Source: Streptomyces sp. NBC_00654
GTDB taxonomy: Bacteria > Actinomycetota > Actinomycetes > Streptomycetales > Streptomycetaceae
Assembly (NCBI RefSeq): GCF_026341775.1
Contig: NZ_JAPEOB010000007.1
Location: 20,283-84,282, forward strand
Direction: 5' to 3'
DNA: 64,000 nucleotides
Shown here: piece by piece, positions 39,704 through 48,352 of the stretch
How positions within the stretch are numbered: position 1 is the first letter of the stretch
Layout: each line of letters begins with the position of its first letter
Notes under the pieces: model-generated
What the model saw: the letters and a program-made list of their open reading frames with translations, nothing else
Database searches by the model: none
Told to the model about the DNA's origin: nothing
Program-made: the position numbers and the translations under genes

Positions 39704-42517
39704 CTACTGCTTCTGGCTGTTCGCCGCTTGAACTGGCGGCAGACTCAGCTCGAACCAGACGACCTTGCCGATCGAGAGCCGTGCGGCACCCCAATGCCTG
39801 GCCAGCTGGCTCACGACCGACAGGCCCCGGCCGACCTCGTCCATGTCCCGCGCCCGGCGCCGCCGGGGCAGCTGCGGGGAGTCGTCGATGACCTCGCAGT
39901 GCAGAATTTCGGTACGCAGCAGCCGCAGCGTTATTGGTCGCTCCGCGTAATGCACCGCATTGGTCACCACCTCGCTGACTAGCAGCTCCACCGTGTCGGA
40001 CAGGTCGTCCAGGCCCCAGCGGCTCAGTGTCTGGCGGGCCAGCCTGCGGGCTTTCCTGGGGGCGGTTTCGTCCGGCTCCAGGTGCCCGTACGCGACATCG
40101 TTCGGCGCGATCCCGTCGAAGCGGGCCGCGAGCAGCGCGATGTCGTCGTCCCGGTCACCGGGGCCGAGCATGTCCAGAACGTCGTCGCAGAGTGCCTCCA
40201 GCGGCAGCGGGTGGTCCGGGCCATTCAGTCGGGCCGTGGCGGCAAGCCGTTCGCGCAGCAGCTCGATCCCGGTCCAGACGTCCCGCAACCGGGACTCCAC
40301 CAGACCGTCCGTGTACAGCAGCAGCGTGGCCCCTGCGGGCGCGTCCAGCTCGACGGCCTCGAAGACGTGCCCGACCCCGATCGGGACACCGGTGGGTACC
40401 TGCAGCACCTCCGCACTGCCGTCCAGATGGAGAAGGACGGGCGGCGGATGCCCGGCGTTGGCGATGGTGATCCGGTGCGCGACCGGGTCGTACACCGCGT
40501 ACAGACAGGTCGCCACCGCGTCCGGGCCGATTCGCTGGGCTTGTTCGTCGAGGAGCTGCAGGACCTCCTGCGGCAGCAGGTCGAGCCCGGCCAGGGTCTG
40601 CACGGTGGCACGGAGCTGCCCCATGATCGCCGCAGACGTCATGGAGTGCCCCATGACGTCGCCGACGACCAGGGCGACCCGGCTGCCGGGCAGCGGGATC
40701 GCGTCGTACCAGTCGCCGCCGACCCGGGCTGTCTCGGCGGCTGGCAGATAGATGGAGGCGAGCTTGACGCCAGTTTGCTGCGGCAGGGAGTTAGGCAGCA
40801 TCAGGCGCTGGACCTTGTCGGCGAAATGCGCCTCCCGCCCGTACATCACGGCCTTGTCGATGCCGAGCGCGCTCTGGGTGGCGAGCTGGGCGGCGACCAG
40901 GAGGTCGTCGTCCGAGTCGAACGCCGGCCGCCCGGCTCCGCGCTCGAAGACCGCCGCGCCGACTACACGACGGCGGCCGCGCAGCGGGGCGAGGATCACC
41001 CGATGTCCGCTCGGTGTACTGCAACTGTCGCCCAAGAGTTCGGGCAGGGCGGCCTGGGCGACGGCTGAGTCGCCGAAGACGGGGCGCACACCACGCAGTA
41101 CCTCGGCTAACGCGCTGCCGGAGGGTACTTCGCATAGCTCGGCCGGCGGGGCGGGTGCAGGCTGCGGGTCCAGCACCGGCAGCAGGGCACGGGCTGAGCC
41201 GTTGCTTTCCTCGACGGGCGGGCGCAGTTGGTCGCTGCGGCGCAGTCGCAGCACGAGGGGTTTCACGGGGCGCTCGTCGCCGACCGGCAGCGGGTCACGC
41301 AGGTAGACCACGATCTTGTCCGCAAACGTTGGTACCGCGGCCCGGCAGAGGCCAAGGACGATCTCATCGAGGTCCATTCCGCGGGAGATCCGCCGGGACG
41401 CGGCTCCGACGAACCGCATACGGTCTGACTGCCTTTTCAGAACCAGCCCGCTTCCCGGCTCTTCATCGCTGCTGGGAGGGTTGTTCGGGGTTGTTCCGAA
41501 GAACTCGCCACCCACGGTCACGCGAGGTCCATCAGGATCCAGGCCTAGCCACTCCGCGTCTGGCCCGGTGTCGCCAGGAGACTCACGCCACCCCAGCTCG
41601 TCGGCGATTTCCTCCACAGCCTCGTGCTCGCGGTCAAGCAGACCGCGGGCCGTCTGGAGCGCTTCATCCATCTGATCGAGCGCACCGTCTTCGTCAGAGC
41701 GGCCAGTGAACTGCTGAGGAAGGCGCACTTCCGGCCCCAGCGGGGGCGAGGCCTCCGGACTGCCCGCAGTCCGGAGGCCCTTGAGCTCGGCCTCCAAGAC
41801 GAGAATCCGGCGGGCCGCCACGTCCGCCAGGGCCTGGGCCTTCGCTCGTTCGGTCTCCGCACGAGCGAGCTGGAGCTTCAGATCGCCTCGCTGCGCCGTG
41901 GCACGTCCGAGACGGTGGCGCACGGAACCGATACCCGTGGCATCCGGGTCCGGAGCACCATTCAGAGCGTCCAGGCGGCGCGTGAGTTCGGAGACCTGGG
42001 CCTGAGCCTGGCCCAGGAGGTTGAAGAGAACAGTTGCGACCTGCAGTGACTGGTTGCGTGCGCGCTCGCTGGCCTCGTAGGCCTGTCGCACACGGTTGAG
42101 TTCCTCCAGCGCGCTGAGGGTTCGTTCCTGGGCCTGGAAGAGCTCACGGGCGGATACTGCCGGTTCGCCATCGGAAGCAATCACGGTGGGGTGGGCTTGG
42201 GCGGCCTCCCATAAGAAGCGCGCCGGCTCCATGCGGCGAGTCGTCGCTGCTTGGGGTTCGTGCCGGAAACAGGAATCCGCGACTGCCTCGACCAGGTCCC
42301 ATGCCAGGCCTTCACCTGCGAGCCGCTCGCGCAGCTTCCGCAGCGGAGGAACTGCTCCGTCGTGGAAGTGATCCGGGGTGAGCTGGGAGTGCAGCTCGGA
42401 AACGCTCAGAGCCGCTTCGTCCAGCCACGACCTGACGATGCCGACGAGGTCGTTGATCTCGGTGCAGCGCCCCTTGATCGCCCCCCATGGACGGCCCGGC
42501 CGATTTGCGCCAGTCAC
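39704..42517 (-). CDS. SpoIIE-type PPM phosphatase with GAF and RsbW-like ATPase domains
   Basis: 937 residues from the GTG at 42517. Order: N-terminal helix-turn-helix-like domain (about 1-110), coiled coil (about 130-270), GAF-like domain (about 390-570). The SpoIIE/RsbU phosphatase carries GGDWYDA and GDVMGHS. A C-terminal HATPase_c_2 domain carries LVSEVVTNAVHYAERP. Phosphatase and kinase-like ATPase in one chain point to a partner-switching circuit that controls an anti-sigma-factor antagonist. No such antagonist gene is in the window, so the target is probably chromosomal. Confidence 0.88.
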   Translation of the reverse strand: MTGANRPGRPWGAIKGRCTEINDLVGIVRSWLDEAALSVSELHSQLTPDHFHDGAVPPLRKLRERLAGEGLAWDLVEAVADSCFRHEPQAATTRRMEPARFLWEAAQAHPTVIASDGEPAVSARELFQAQERTLSALEELNRVRQAYEASERARNQSLQVATVLFNLLGQAQAQVSELTRRLDALNGAPDPDATGIGSVRHRLGRATAQRGDLKLQLARAETERAKAQALADVAARRILVLEAELKGLRTAGSPEASPPLGPEVRLPQQFTGRSDEDGALDQMDEALQTARGLLDREHEAVEEIADELGWRESPGDTGPDAEWLGLDPDGPRVTVGGEFFGTTPNNPPSSDEEPGSGLVLKRQSDRMRFVGAASRRISRGMDLDEIVLGLCRAAVPTFADKIVVYLRDPLPVGDERPVKPLVLRLRRSDQLRPPVEESNGSARALLPVLDPQPAPAPPAELCEVPSGSALAEVLRGVRPVFGDSAVAQAALPELLGDSCSTPSGHRVILAPLRGRRRVVGAAVFERGAGRPAFDSDDDLLVAAQLATQSALGIDKAVMYGREAHFADKVQRLMLPNSLPQQTGVKLASIYLPAAETARVGGDWYDAIPLPGSRVALVVGDVMGHSMTSAAIMGQLRATVQTLAGLDLLPQEVLQLLDEQAQRIGPDAVATCLYAVYDPVAHRITIANAGHPPPVLLHLDGSAEVLQVPTGVPIGVGHVFEAVELDAPAGATLLLYTDGLVESRLRDVWTGIELLRERLAATARLNGPDHPLPLEALCDDVLDMLGPGDRDDDIALLAARFDGIAPNDVAYGHLEPDETAPRKARRLARQTLSRWGLDDLSDTVELLVSEVVTNAVHYAERPITLRLLRTEILHCEVIDDSPQLPRRRRARDMDEVGRGLSVVSQLARHWGAARLSIGKVVWFELSLPPVQAANSQKQ

Positions 42518-42679
42518 TCTTGACGTCCCTTCAGGGTTATCGCGAACAACCCTGTGTTGTCGGCAGAACAACATCCAACCCGCACGTGAACGCTCCTCGC
42601 AGGTGGATCCTCGAATTGCCCGAGCACAGGGCATTCCACAGATCCGCAGGCACGGCCTGCTCACGAGAGGCGACCGATC

Positions 42680-43066
42680 ATGGAGATTCTCACCGACGCG
42701 CTGCCGGAGTTCCTGGGAGCTCTGGGCTCGGCCGGAGCCGTCGGGACCGTGATGTGGTGCTTCCGCACCTGGCGGCGGCGCGCACGAGGCCCAGCGAGGG
42801 GGCCAGCGTCCACCAGCCTCACGGAGTTCATCGGTGACCAGGCAGCGCCTGCGGACCAGCGCAATGCGACGGCCAGGCGCTACACCCTGCTCGGTACGTT
42901 GACAGAAGACGGCAGCCCGAAGCAGCTGACCAGCACGCGGTCGGCAGGGACGGTCATCGTGTGGCCGATGGGACACGGGCAGGAGCGTTTCGAGCTCACT
43001 GACGTGCAGCTCTACGACGGCACGTTTGCGGCCGAGCCGGCCACCCGATACGAGGCAGCTCGTTGA
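42680..43066 (+). CDS. 128-aa protein with one membrane segment
   Basis: MEILTDALPEFLGALGSAGA, then VGTVMWCFRTWRRR as a short anchor, then a soluble beta-rich domain (YTLLGTLTEDGSPKQLTSTR). Divergent from the SpoIIE gene across a 160-base promoter region. Function unknown. Confidence 0.65.
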   Translation: MEILTDALPEFLGALGSAGAVGTVMWCFRTWRRRARGPARGPASTSLTEFIGDQAAPADQRNATARRYTLLGTLTEDGSPKQLTSTRSAGTVIVWPMGHGQERFELTDVQLYDGTFAAEPATRYEAAR

Positions 43067-43069
43067 GAT

Positions 43070-43119
43070 GACGTTGAAGGGGTGCAGCATTCAGACGGAG
43101 GCTGCACCCCTTCAACGTC
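43070..43119. terminator. 18-bp perfect hairpin before tap
   Basis: Arms 43070-43087 and 43102-43119 are exact complements. It insulates tap from the gene at 42,680. Confidence 0.8.
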
Positions 43120-43161
43120 TGTTCCGCGTGGCCGCGTGGCTCGCCGCCGGGAAGCGTGTGT

Positions 43162-43200
43162 GATTCATGCGCGATTGAATGCGTGAATCGATGCGCGATC
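43162..43200 (+). promoter_or_regulatory. Repeated GATTCATGCGCGAT-like operator ahead of tap
   Basis: GATTCATGCGCGAT at 43162 and GAATCGATGCGCGAT at 43185 repeat with a 23-base step; ATTCA and TGAAT also make a dyad. The site is 30-65 bases before the tap start, a likely binding place for Tap itself or another regulator. Confidence 0.5.
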
Positions 43201-43228
43201 GGGTACGATGCGTTTGGAGGTGACTTCT

Positions 43229-45430
43229 GTGTCCACTGAGAACGAGCTGTTCAGCGCCGTCGACGCACTGCTGGAGCAAGTCGCGCAGGACGACCTGCCG
43301 GACCCTGCGGAGCGCAAGCGTCTGCGCGAGGCGGCGGGCCTGAGCCAGGCGCAGATCGCCACGGCGCTGACCGCCCGCCGGGAAGCGGTCGGGAACTGGG
43401 AGACCGGGCGGACCGAGCCGCGGCCGCCGAAGCGCGCCGCCTACGCCCGACTGCTGGAGGGCCTCGCCGCCCGCTTCCCCGCCCCGGCCGCCGACGCGCC
43501 CGCCCCTGCCCCGGCCCCGGTGGTCCCGGAGGCATTCACCGGCCCGGCCCCGGAGCCGGCCCCTGCCGCGCCCGCCGCCGCTGTCCCGCCGTCCCGGCCG
43601 ACGACCGAGGCGAGCAGCACCAGGCCGACGACGACGTCGCGGCGCCCGGGTGCGAAGAAGGCGGCGGCGAAGAAGACCACAGCTGCCGGCGCCGTCGACC
43701 CGCGCTTCGAGAACGGCCCGCTCGCGGTGATCGACGCCGACGCCGACGGGGAGGTGTCGGCGTACTGCGTCGGCGGCCTGGTCCTGGACGTGCCCGCCAA
43801 GTCGATCCCGTCTCTGGTCGACTGGACTCTGACCGAAGCCAGGCTCGGGCAGGCCCGGCTGCACCGCAACGGCCGCGACGCCGACCCGATCCTCGTCCTG
43901 ACCGCAACCGCGCTGCACCGCTACGGCCTGCCCGCCGCCCTGTCGGAGGAGGAGCAGCGCCACGGACGGCTCGCGGACAGCCACAAGGTGGTCAAGCAGA
44001 TCGCCAAGGCCGGTCTCCAGCTCACGCAGCGCGGCCTCGGCCCGTGGGCGCGTGTCTTCCGTGAGCCCGAGGGCTCCAGGCGCCGCTGCGTCCAGCTGTG
44101 CGTCCTGCCGTGGAACGCGCTGGACGCGCGGGAGTGGGACCGTAAGGACAACCCGGTCCTGCCGACGATGCATCCGGCCGACCTCGCCCGGTACCTCGGT
44201 CTGTACGCGGAGCGGGTGATGACGCCGCGCGGCACCACGGCGACGACCGGCCTGGAGCTGATGGTCGCGCTGCGCCCGCCGACCCGCGCGGAGAAGGACG
44301 AGGCCACCGGCGAGTTCAAGCGGGCCTTCAACGACGACGCGCTCACCCAGCTCTATCCCGTGGTGGAGTGCGAGGTTCCCGACGAACACCCGGTCCTGAA
44401 GGGGAAGTTTGCCCGGCACCACCTGCGTACCCCTGCCGAGATGCTGATGGAGGAGCCCTACGACTGGTGCCGGCCGCTGACCGATGACGAGTGCGTGAAC
44501 CAGTTCCTGGTCGTCGTCGACCTCAACATGAGCTTTGCCGCGGCCGCGAACGGGCTCACGGTCGGGCTGAACGGGCCGACCCACCTGGAGAACAACCCGG
44601 CGTTCGACGCGTCGCTGCCCGGCTCGTGGCTGGTCGACCTGTCCCACGTCGACCTGTCCCGCGTCCGGATCAACGGGCGTACCGTCGACGGCTCCCGGCT
44701 GCCCTCCCCGTTCACGCCGAAGGGCGACCGCCCCGAGGGCCCGGCCTGGTACGCCACGCCCACCGTGCAGTACGCGGTGGAGCTGGGCTTCGACGTCGCG
44801 CCAATCGAGGCGTACGTGCGCACCCAGACCGGCCGCTACCTCGACTCCTGGTACAAGCGGCTGCGCGACGCCTACGTGGAGACGATGGCCGACATGGGCG
44901 TCACCACCGACCTCACCGGGAGCGAGTTCCTCGAGGCGATGGCGCGTCGCAAGCAGGTCGACCCGACGATGGCGCTGCTGGAGACCGCGATCAAGGCGAC
45001 GGCGAAGGGCGCGATCGGCAAGCTGCGCCAGCGCTCCCGGGGCCAGGTGCCGTACTACGAGCCCTACCCGGCGCTGGAGCGGTGGACGTGGCGCCCCGAC
45101 ATCCGGGCCGCCGTGCTCGCGAACCAGCGGACCGGCCTGCACCGCAAGCTGATGAAGACGGCGGCCACCGCCGACCTGTACCCGGTCGCGATCGGCACCG
45201 ACGCGATCGTCTACCCCTCGCCCGGCCCGTCGCCGCTGGACGTCCTGCCGCACACGCCCGAGGGCAAGCCGGCGCCGGGCACGTTCCGGCTCGGGGTCTC
45301 GCCCGGAATGGTCAAGCACCAGGGCGCCCAGACCGTCCTGTGGGCAGAGCAGCAGTTCGAAGAGCGCGGCGGCGTCTTCAACATCGCCAACCTCATCAAG
45401 ACCGACCAGAGCGCCGGAGAAGGGGAGTAA
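43229..45430 (+). CDS. tap: Telomere-associated protein Tap
   Basis: 733 residues from the GTG at 43229 (GGAGGTG 6 bases upstream), close to the usual Tap length. The N-terminal helix-turn-helix (AAGLSQAQIATALTARREAV) and Pro/Ala linker precede a large conserved body (AYCVGGLVLDVPAKSIPSLV, VVVDLNMSFAAAANGL, LSHVDLSRVRINGR). Tap binds telomere hairpins and brings the terminal protein Tpg for end patching. Its stop lies 3 bases before tpg. The pairing of the two genes and the telomere in the same window is strong support. Confidence 0.93.
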   Translation: MSTENELFSAVDALLEQVAQDDLPDPAERKRLREAAGLSQAQIATALTARREAVGNWETGRTEPRPPKRAAYARLLEGLAARFPAPAADAPAPAPAPVVPEAFTGPAPEPAPAAPAAAVPPSRPTTEASSTRPTTTSRRPGAKKAAAKKTTAAGAVDPRFENGPLAVIDADADGEVSAYCVGGLVLDVPAKSIPSLVDWTLTEARLGQARLHRNGRDADPILVLTATALHRYGLPAALSEEEQRHGRLADSHKVVKQIAKAGLQLTQRGLGPWARVFREPEGSRRRCVQLCVLPWNALDAREWDRKDNPVLPTMHPADLARYLGLYAERVMTPRGTTATTGLELMVALRPPTRAEKDEATGEFKRAFNDDALTQLYPVVECEVPDEHPVLKGKFARHHLRTPAEMLMEEPYDWCRPLTDDECVNQFLVVVDLNMSFAAAANGLTVGLNGPTHLENNPAFDASLPGSWLVDLSHVDLSRVRINGRTVDGSRLPSPFTPKGDRPEGPAWYATPTVQYAVELGFDVAPIEAYVRTQTGRYLDSWYKRLRDAYVETMADMGVTTDLTGSEFLEAMARRKQVDPTMALLETAIKATAKGAIGKLRQRSRGQVPYYEPYPALERWTWRPDIRAAVLANQRTGLHRKLMKTAATADLYPVAIGTDAIVYPSPGPSPLDVLPHTPEGKPAPGTFRLGVSPGMVKHQGAQTVLWAEQQFEERGGVFNIANLIKTDQSAGEGE

Positions 45431-45433
45431 CCC

Positions 45434-45991
45434 ATGGTCGACTCACTCGGGGACAGCCTGGACCGCGCGCTGGAGGGGGCGTTCACCCGCCGCATCCCGC
45501 AGAGCGCCCAGGCGCAGATGAAGTACCTCGTCAAGCAGCTCAAGGGCACCAAGGCCGCCGCCCAGGCGCTCGGGATCTCCCAGCGCACGGTGGAACGCTA
45601 CGTCTCGGGCAAGCTCAAGCGGCCCCGCCAGGACCTGCGCGGCCGCCTGGAGCGCGAGGTCAAGAAGAGGTGGCAGCCGCAGATCCGCGCGAAGGCGAGG
45701 AAGAGGGCGGCGTCCGCGGACGGCCTGGTCGTCTCCACCCGCGCCCGGTTCGGGTTCACCGCGGAATCGGGCACGACCGACGACGCCCGGATCCGCGACA
45801 TCACCCAGGCCCTGCCGCCTGAGTTCGCCGACCAGCTGTTCAACGCACGGGAGCAGGGCAAGACCGAGGACCAGCTCCGGCAGATCGCCGCCGACGGCCT
45901 CGCCCGGATGTACTTCCGCGCCAACAACAGCCGCGCCCAAGGGCTGGGCGTGGAGTTCACCGACGTGGAGCGGCTCAACATCGAGCTGTGA
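45434..45991 (+). CDS. tpg: Telomere terminal protein Tpg
   Basis: 185 residues, the expected size. It has the Tpg layout: N-terminal QAQMKYLVKQLKGTKAAAQA and LGISQRTVERYVSGKLKRPR helix-turn-helix-like segment, then KRWQPQIRAKARKRAA, TRARFGFTAESGTTDD and the C-terminal FTDVERLNIEL. Tpg is linked to the 5' ends and primes synthesis that fills the telomere gap. Follows tap directly in one operon. A second, frameshifted copy is at 51,865. Confidence 0.95.
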   Translation: MVDSLGDSLDRALEGAFTRRIPQSAQAQMKYLVKQLKGTKAAAQALGISQRTVERYVSGKLKRPRQDLRGRLEREVKKRWQPQIRAKARKRAASADGLVVSTRARFGFTAESGTTDDARIRDITQALPPEFADQLFNAREQGKTEDQLRQIAADGLARMYFRANNSRAQGLGVEFTDVERLNIEL

Positions 45992-46003
45992 TCACCCGCC
46001 CAC

Positions 46004-46044
46004 GGCAGGGGCCCCGAACCGGCGTGAGGTTCGGGGCCCCTGCC
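46004..46044. terminator. 17-bp hairpin after tpg
   Basis: A perfect stem with loop GGCGTGA lies between tpg and the convergent gene at 46,061. Probably bidirectional. Confidence 0.85.
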
Positions 46045-46060
46045 AGATGCTGTCGCCGGG

Positions 46061-46555
46061 TCAGCCGACGGCGGCCTTCTCTTCGGCGAGTGTCTTCTTG
46101 GCCTGCTGGTAGTCCTCGTACGTTACGGCGTCCAGCGCCTCCATTCTGGCGAGCGTCTCCACCGTGTCGTCCTTCTTCATCGCGCTGTCGGTGAACTTCA
46201 GCAGCAGTTCCACCATCGCGTGGCTCTTCCAGTGCCGCAGTTCCGCCTCGTTCAGCAGCTCCGGGCCGCCGGTCATCATCAGGTCGACCAGCCGCTCCCG
46301 GGCCCGCCACTCCCGGCGCCGACGCCACCAGCCCCCGCCCGGCCGGTTCAGATCCCGCACCTTGCGGATCTGGTCCACCATGGCCCTGATCTGCGTCTCC
46401 TGCTCGGGCGTCCACGCCTTCCCAGCGCTGTCAGACAGCGCTTGGACGGCCTCTCGGGCGGCCTTGCTGTCGTCGCCCGGCCCGTCACTGCTCAGCTGCT
46501 CCACGGCCTTCCTGAGCGACGCTTCCGCCGCCGTGGTGTCGTCGTCTTCAGACAC
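46061..46555 (-). CDS. Acidic helical protein, SHOCT-like C-terminus
   Basis: 164 residues from the GTG at 46555. The acidic N-terminus (SEDDDTTAAEASLRKAVEQL) is followed by a basic WWRRRREWRARER segment. The C-terminus (TLARMEALDAVTYEDYQQAK) resembles a SHOCT motif, a short helical pair found at protein ends. Role unknown. Confidence 0.65.
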   Translation of the reverse strand: MSEDDDTTAAEASLRKAVEQLSSDGPGDDSKAAREAVQALSDSAGKAWTPEQETQIRAMVDQIRKVRDLNRPGGGWWRRRREWRARERLVDLMMTGGPELLNEAELRHWKSHAMVELLLKFTDSAMKKDDTVETLARMEALDAVTYEDYQQAKKTLAEEKAAVG

Positions 46556-46740
46556 GCTCTCCCCTTCTCCTCGCAGAGGCGCGCGGTATGCCCGCCGCAC
46601 CGCTCCCTGGGCAATTGGACGGTCGGCCTACTGGGGGTCCGGGTCCGACCCACCTGGCGCGGCCGCCGTACGACGGGAGCGCCGGCGGATGACGCCGGGC
46701 AGCTGGCGGGAGGCGGCGGCCGGGATGAAGAACAGCCCGG

Positions 46741-47163
46741 TCATGCCGAGCTGTCCTGTTGTGCCGTCCCTGTCTCAGCTCTGGGGGCAACGAGGCCATC
46801 GAAGTTGCCCATGGTGGTGACGTCATCGCACAGGCCAGCGGTGTCGGTGTCGACGGGGGTGAGAATGCCGTCGCTTCGGACGGTCCAGGCCACCAGCGGG
46901 TCCACGGTGAACGTGCCATCCTCGTTCTTGTACCGAGCGCTCCACCCACCACCGGGGATGGCGGCGACAACAAGGTGCCCACCTTCCGAGAGCCCGGTGA
47001 AGTTACGGCCGCTGTCCGCCGGGACGAGTCGACCACTGCGCTCATCAACGACGAGCGCCTGGCCCTCGTCGTCCCAGGCAATGACGGGCTTGCTCCTGTA
47101 GACCGTGCGGCCGTTTGCTTCCTGCTTGTAGTTCGCTTCATAGGGGTGTTGCGCTGGGATCAC
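46741..47163 (-). CDS. Hypothetical beta-rich protein
   Basis: 140 residues from the GTG at 47163 (GGAG upstream). YRSKPVIAWDDEGQALVVDE, then YKNEDGTFTVDPLVAWTVRS. Repeated turn-rich strands and no cysteine cluster. The start overlaps the stop of the 97-aa gene (TAGTG), so the two are coupled. Confidence 0.7.
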   Translation of the reverse strand: MIPAQHPYEANYKQEANGRTVYRSKPVIAWDDEGQALVVDERSGRLVPADSGRNFTGLSEGGHLVVAAIPGGGWSARYKNEDGTFTVDPLVAWTVRSDGILTPVDTDTAGLCDDVTTMGNFDGLVAPRAETGTAQQDSSA

Positions 47164-47456
47164 TACGTCTCCTGGGCAGGTTGGTACTGGTCTTGATGTG
47201 ACCGTACGGCCGGAGCGGTCTGTCCGTCCCGGGGTTCGATCAGGTCAGACCGGCCGTACGACGCCACGTCGCCGGGGCGGGGCAGCTGCTGCCCGGCCTG
47301 GTAGCCGACCTGGACCAGGTGCACCGGCACCTCCACCGCGATCACCACCCACATCAAAACCCGCAGCCCCCGTAACGCGCCGCGCTCCTCGTCCATCCAC
47401 ATCAAGTCAGGGGGAACGTACTGACCGGGCGTCCTTGCCCACCAGGGCACCATCAC
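47163..47456 (-). CDS. 97-aa membrane protein
   Basis: MMVPWWARTPGQYVPPDLMW, then one hydrophobic helix (LRVLMWVVIAVEVPVHLVQV) and a polar tail. The start could be the second Met. Coupled to the beta-rich gene. Function unknown. Confidence 0.65.
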   Translation of the reverse strand: MMVPWWARTPGQYVPPDLMWMDEERGALRGLRVLMWVVIAVEVPVHLVQVGYQAGQQLPRPGDVASYGRSDLIEPRDGQTAPAVRSHQDQYQPAQET

Positions 47457-47471
47457 CCGCAGGGATGATGA

Positions 47472-47845
47472 TCAGCCGCCTTCGATGTGGTCGAAGCCGC
47501 GCAGCACGGGGTCCAACTCCTGCCCTGCGCCGCACAGGGAGCACAGTCGGGTACCGGGCTGCTCCGCGATGTCCAGCGCCCGCGCCAGAGGCAGCAGCGG
47601 CGCGTCCTGCGGGGCCTCGGCGCAGTCGACGGCGTGGAGCACGGCACGGCCGGGCCCGCGGCCGCCGCCCACCTTCTGCAACACCCAGCCCGAGGGCCGG
47701 CGGGGCCCAGCACCTCGCGCACCGACGACGGCGGCGGCAGCCGCTCGGTAGGCACGGCGTCGTAGGAGACGCCGTCGACCGGCCGTACATGCTCGGGGGC
47801 GCGCACCCACACCCGGTACTCCGCAGCCTCCACACCGCCGTCCAC
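47472..47845 (-). pseudogene. DUF6233-like gene with a frameshift
   Basis: One frame gives EYRVWVRAPEHVRPVDGVSY and VREVLGPAG; a second frame continues with GWVLQKVGGGRGPGRAVLHA and ALDIAEQPGTRLCSLCGAGQ to the stop. Together they match the usual DUF6233 layout of Streptomyces. Length 374 bases needs a one-base shift near 47,697-47,710. Likely decayed or a base-calling error. Confidence 0.6.
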
Positions 47846-48037
47846 CTGGTGAAGAGGCCCTATTCGGACCGTGCGCTATTCCCCTGCCCGACGCTCGTTG
47901 GAGTGGTTGAGTCCAGGGTGTTCGAGACGCGAGGATCCGCCGATTTAGTCCAGCCTTCAGCCAGATAGCTGGTCTGGGCCTTGTGATGGCAGAGGCTCCG
48001 TCGTGATGACCCTTCGGAGACTTGGGAGGGCTGGACA
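47846..48037. other. Gene-free stretch
   Basis: No convincing gene. Minus-strand frames give short fragments with no start site or known family. Confidence 0.4.
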
Positions 48038-48253
48038 TCAGGTGAAGAAGGGGGAAAGGGCTGCGGTGATGGCGGCGGCGAGGGCGAGGACGGCGGCGAA
48101 GGTGCCAGCAGCCCGGGTGCAGGCTGTTGGCCAGGTGGCGCCGTCGATACGGGCCAGCATGCCGGCGCCGACGGCGGACAGCAGCGCGACGAGGAGAACG
48201 ACAGCGATGCTGAGAAGGACAAGAGCGACGGTCACGGCAGACTTCCTGGACAC
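48038..48253 (-). CDS. 71-aa two-helix membrane protein
   Basis: Start GTG at 48253: a short basic N-terminus, a first helix (VTVALVLLSIAVVLLVALLS), a polar loop, then a second helix (AGTFAAVLALAAAITAALSP). A ribosome site is weak. Divergent from the STAND-like gene. Function unknown. Confidence 0.6.
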   Translation of the reverse strand: MSRKSAVTVALVLLSIAVVLLVALLSAVGAGMLARIDGATWPTACTRAAGTFAAVLALAAAITAALSPFFT

Positions 48254-48352
48254 GGTGGGGTGTTGACAGGGACCAAGTTCGCGGAACCGCTGTGCGCCAT
48301 GGTTCACCTGAACGAAGATGAACACGGGCACACACGACCTGGAGGCCGTCAC

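Noticed and set aside
43112..45319. 735-residue leftward open frame
   Set aside because: Antisense of tap, which has a clear family match and start site.
47846..48037. Transposase remnant
   Set aside because: Short fragments resembling insertion-sequence tails were considered, but no DDE motif or terminal inverted repeats could be found.
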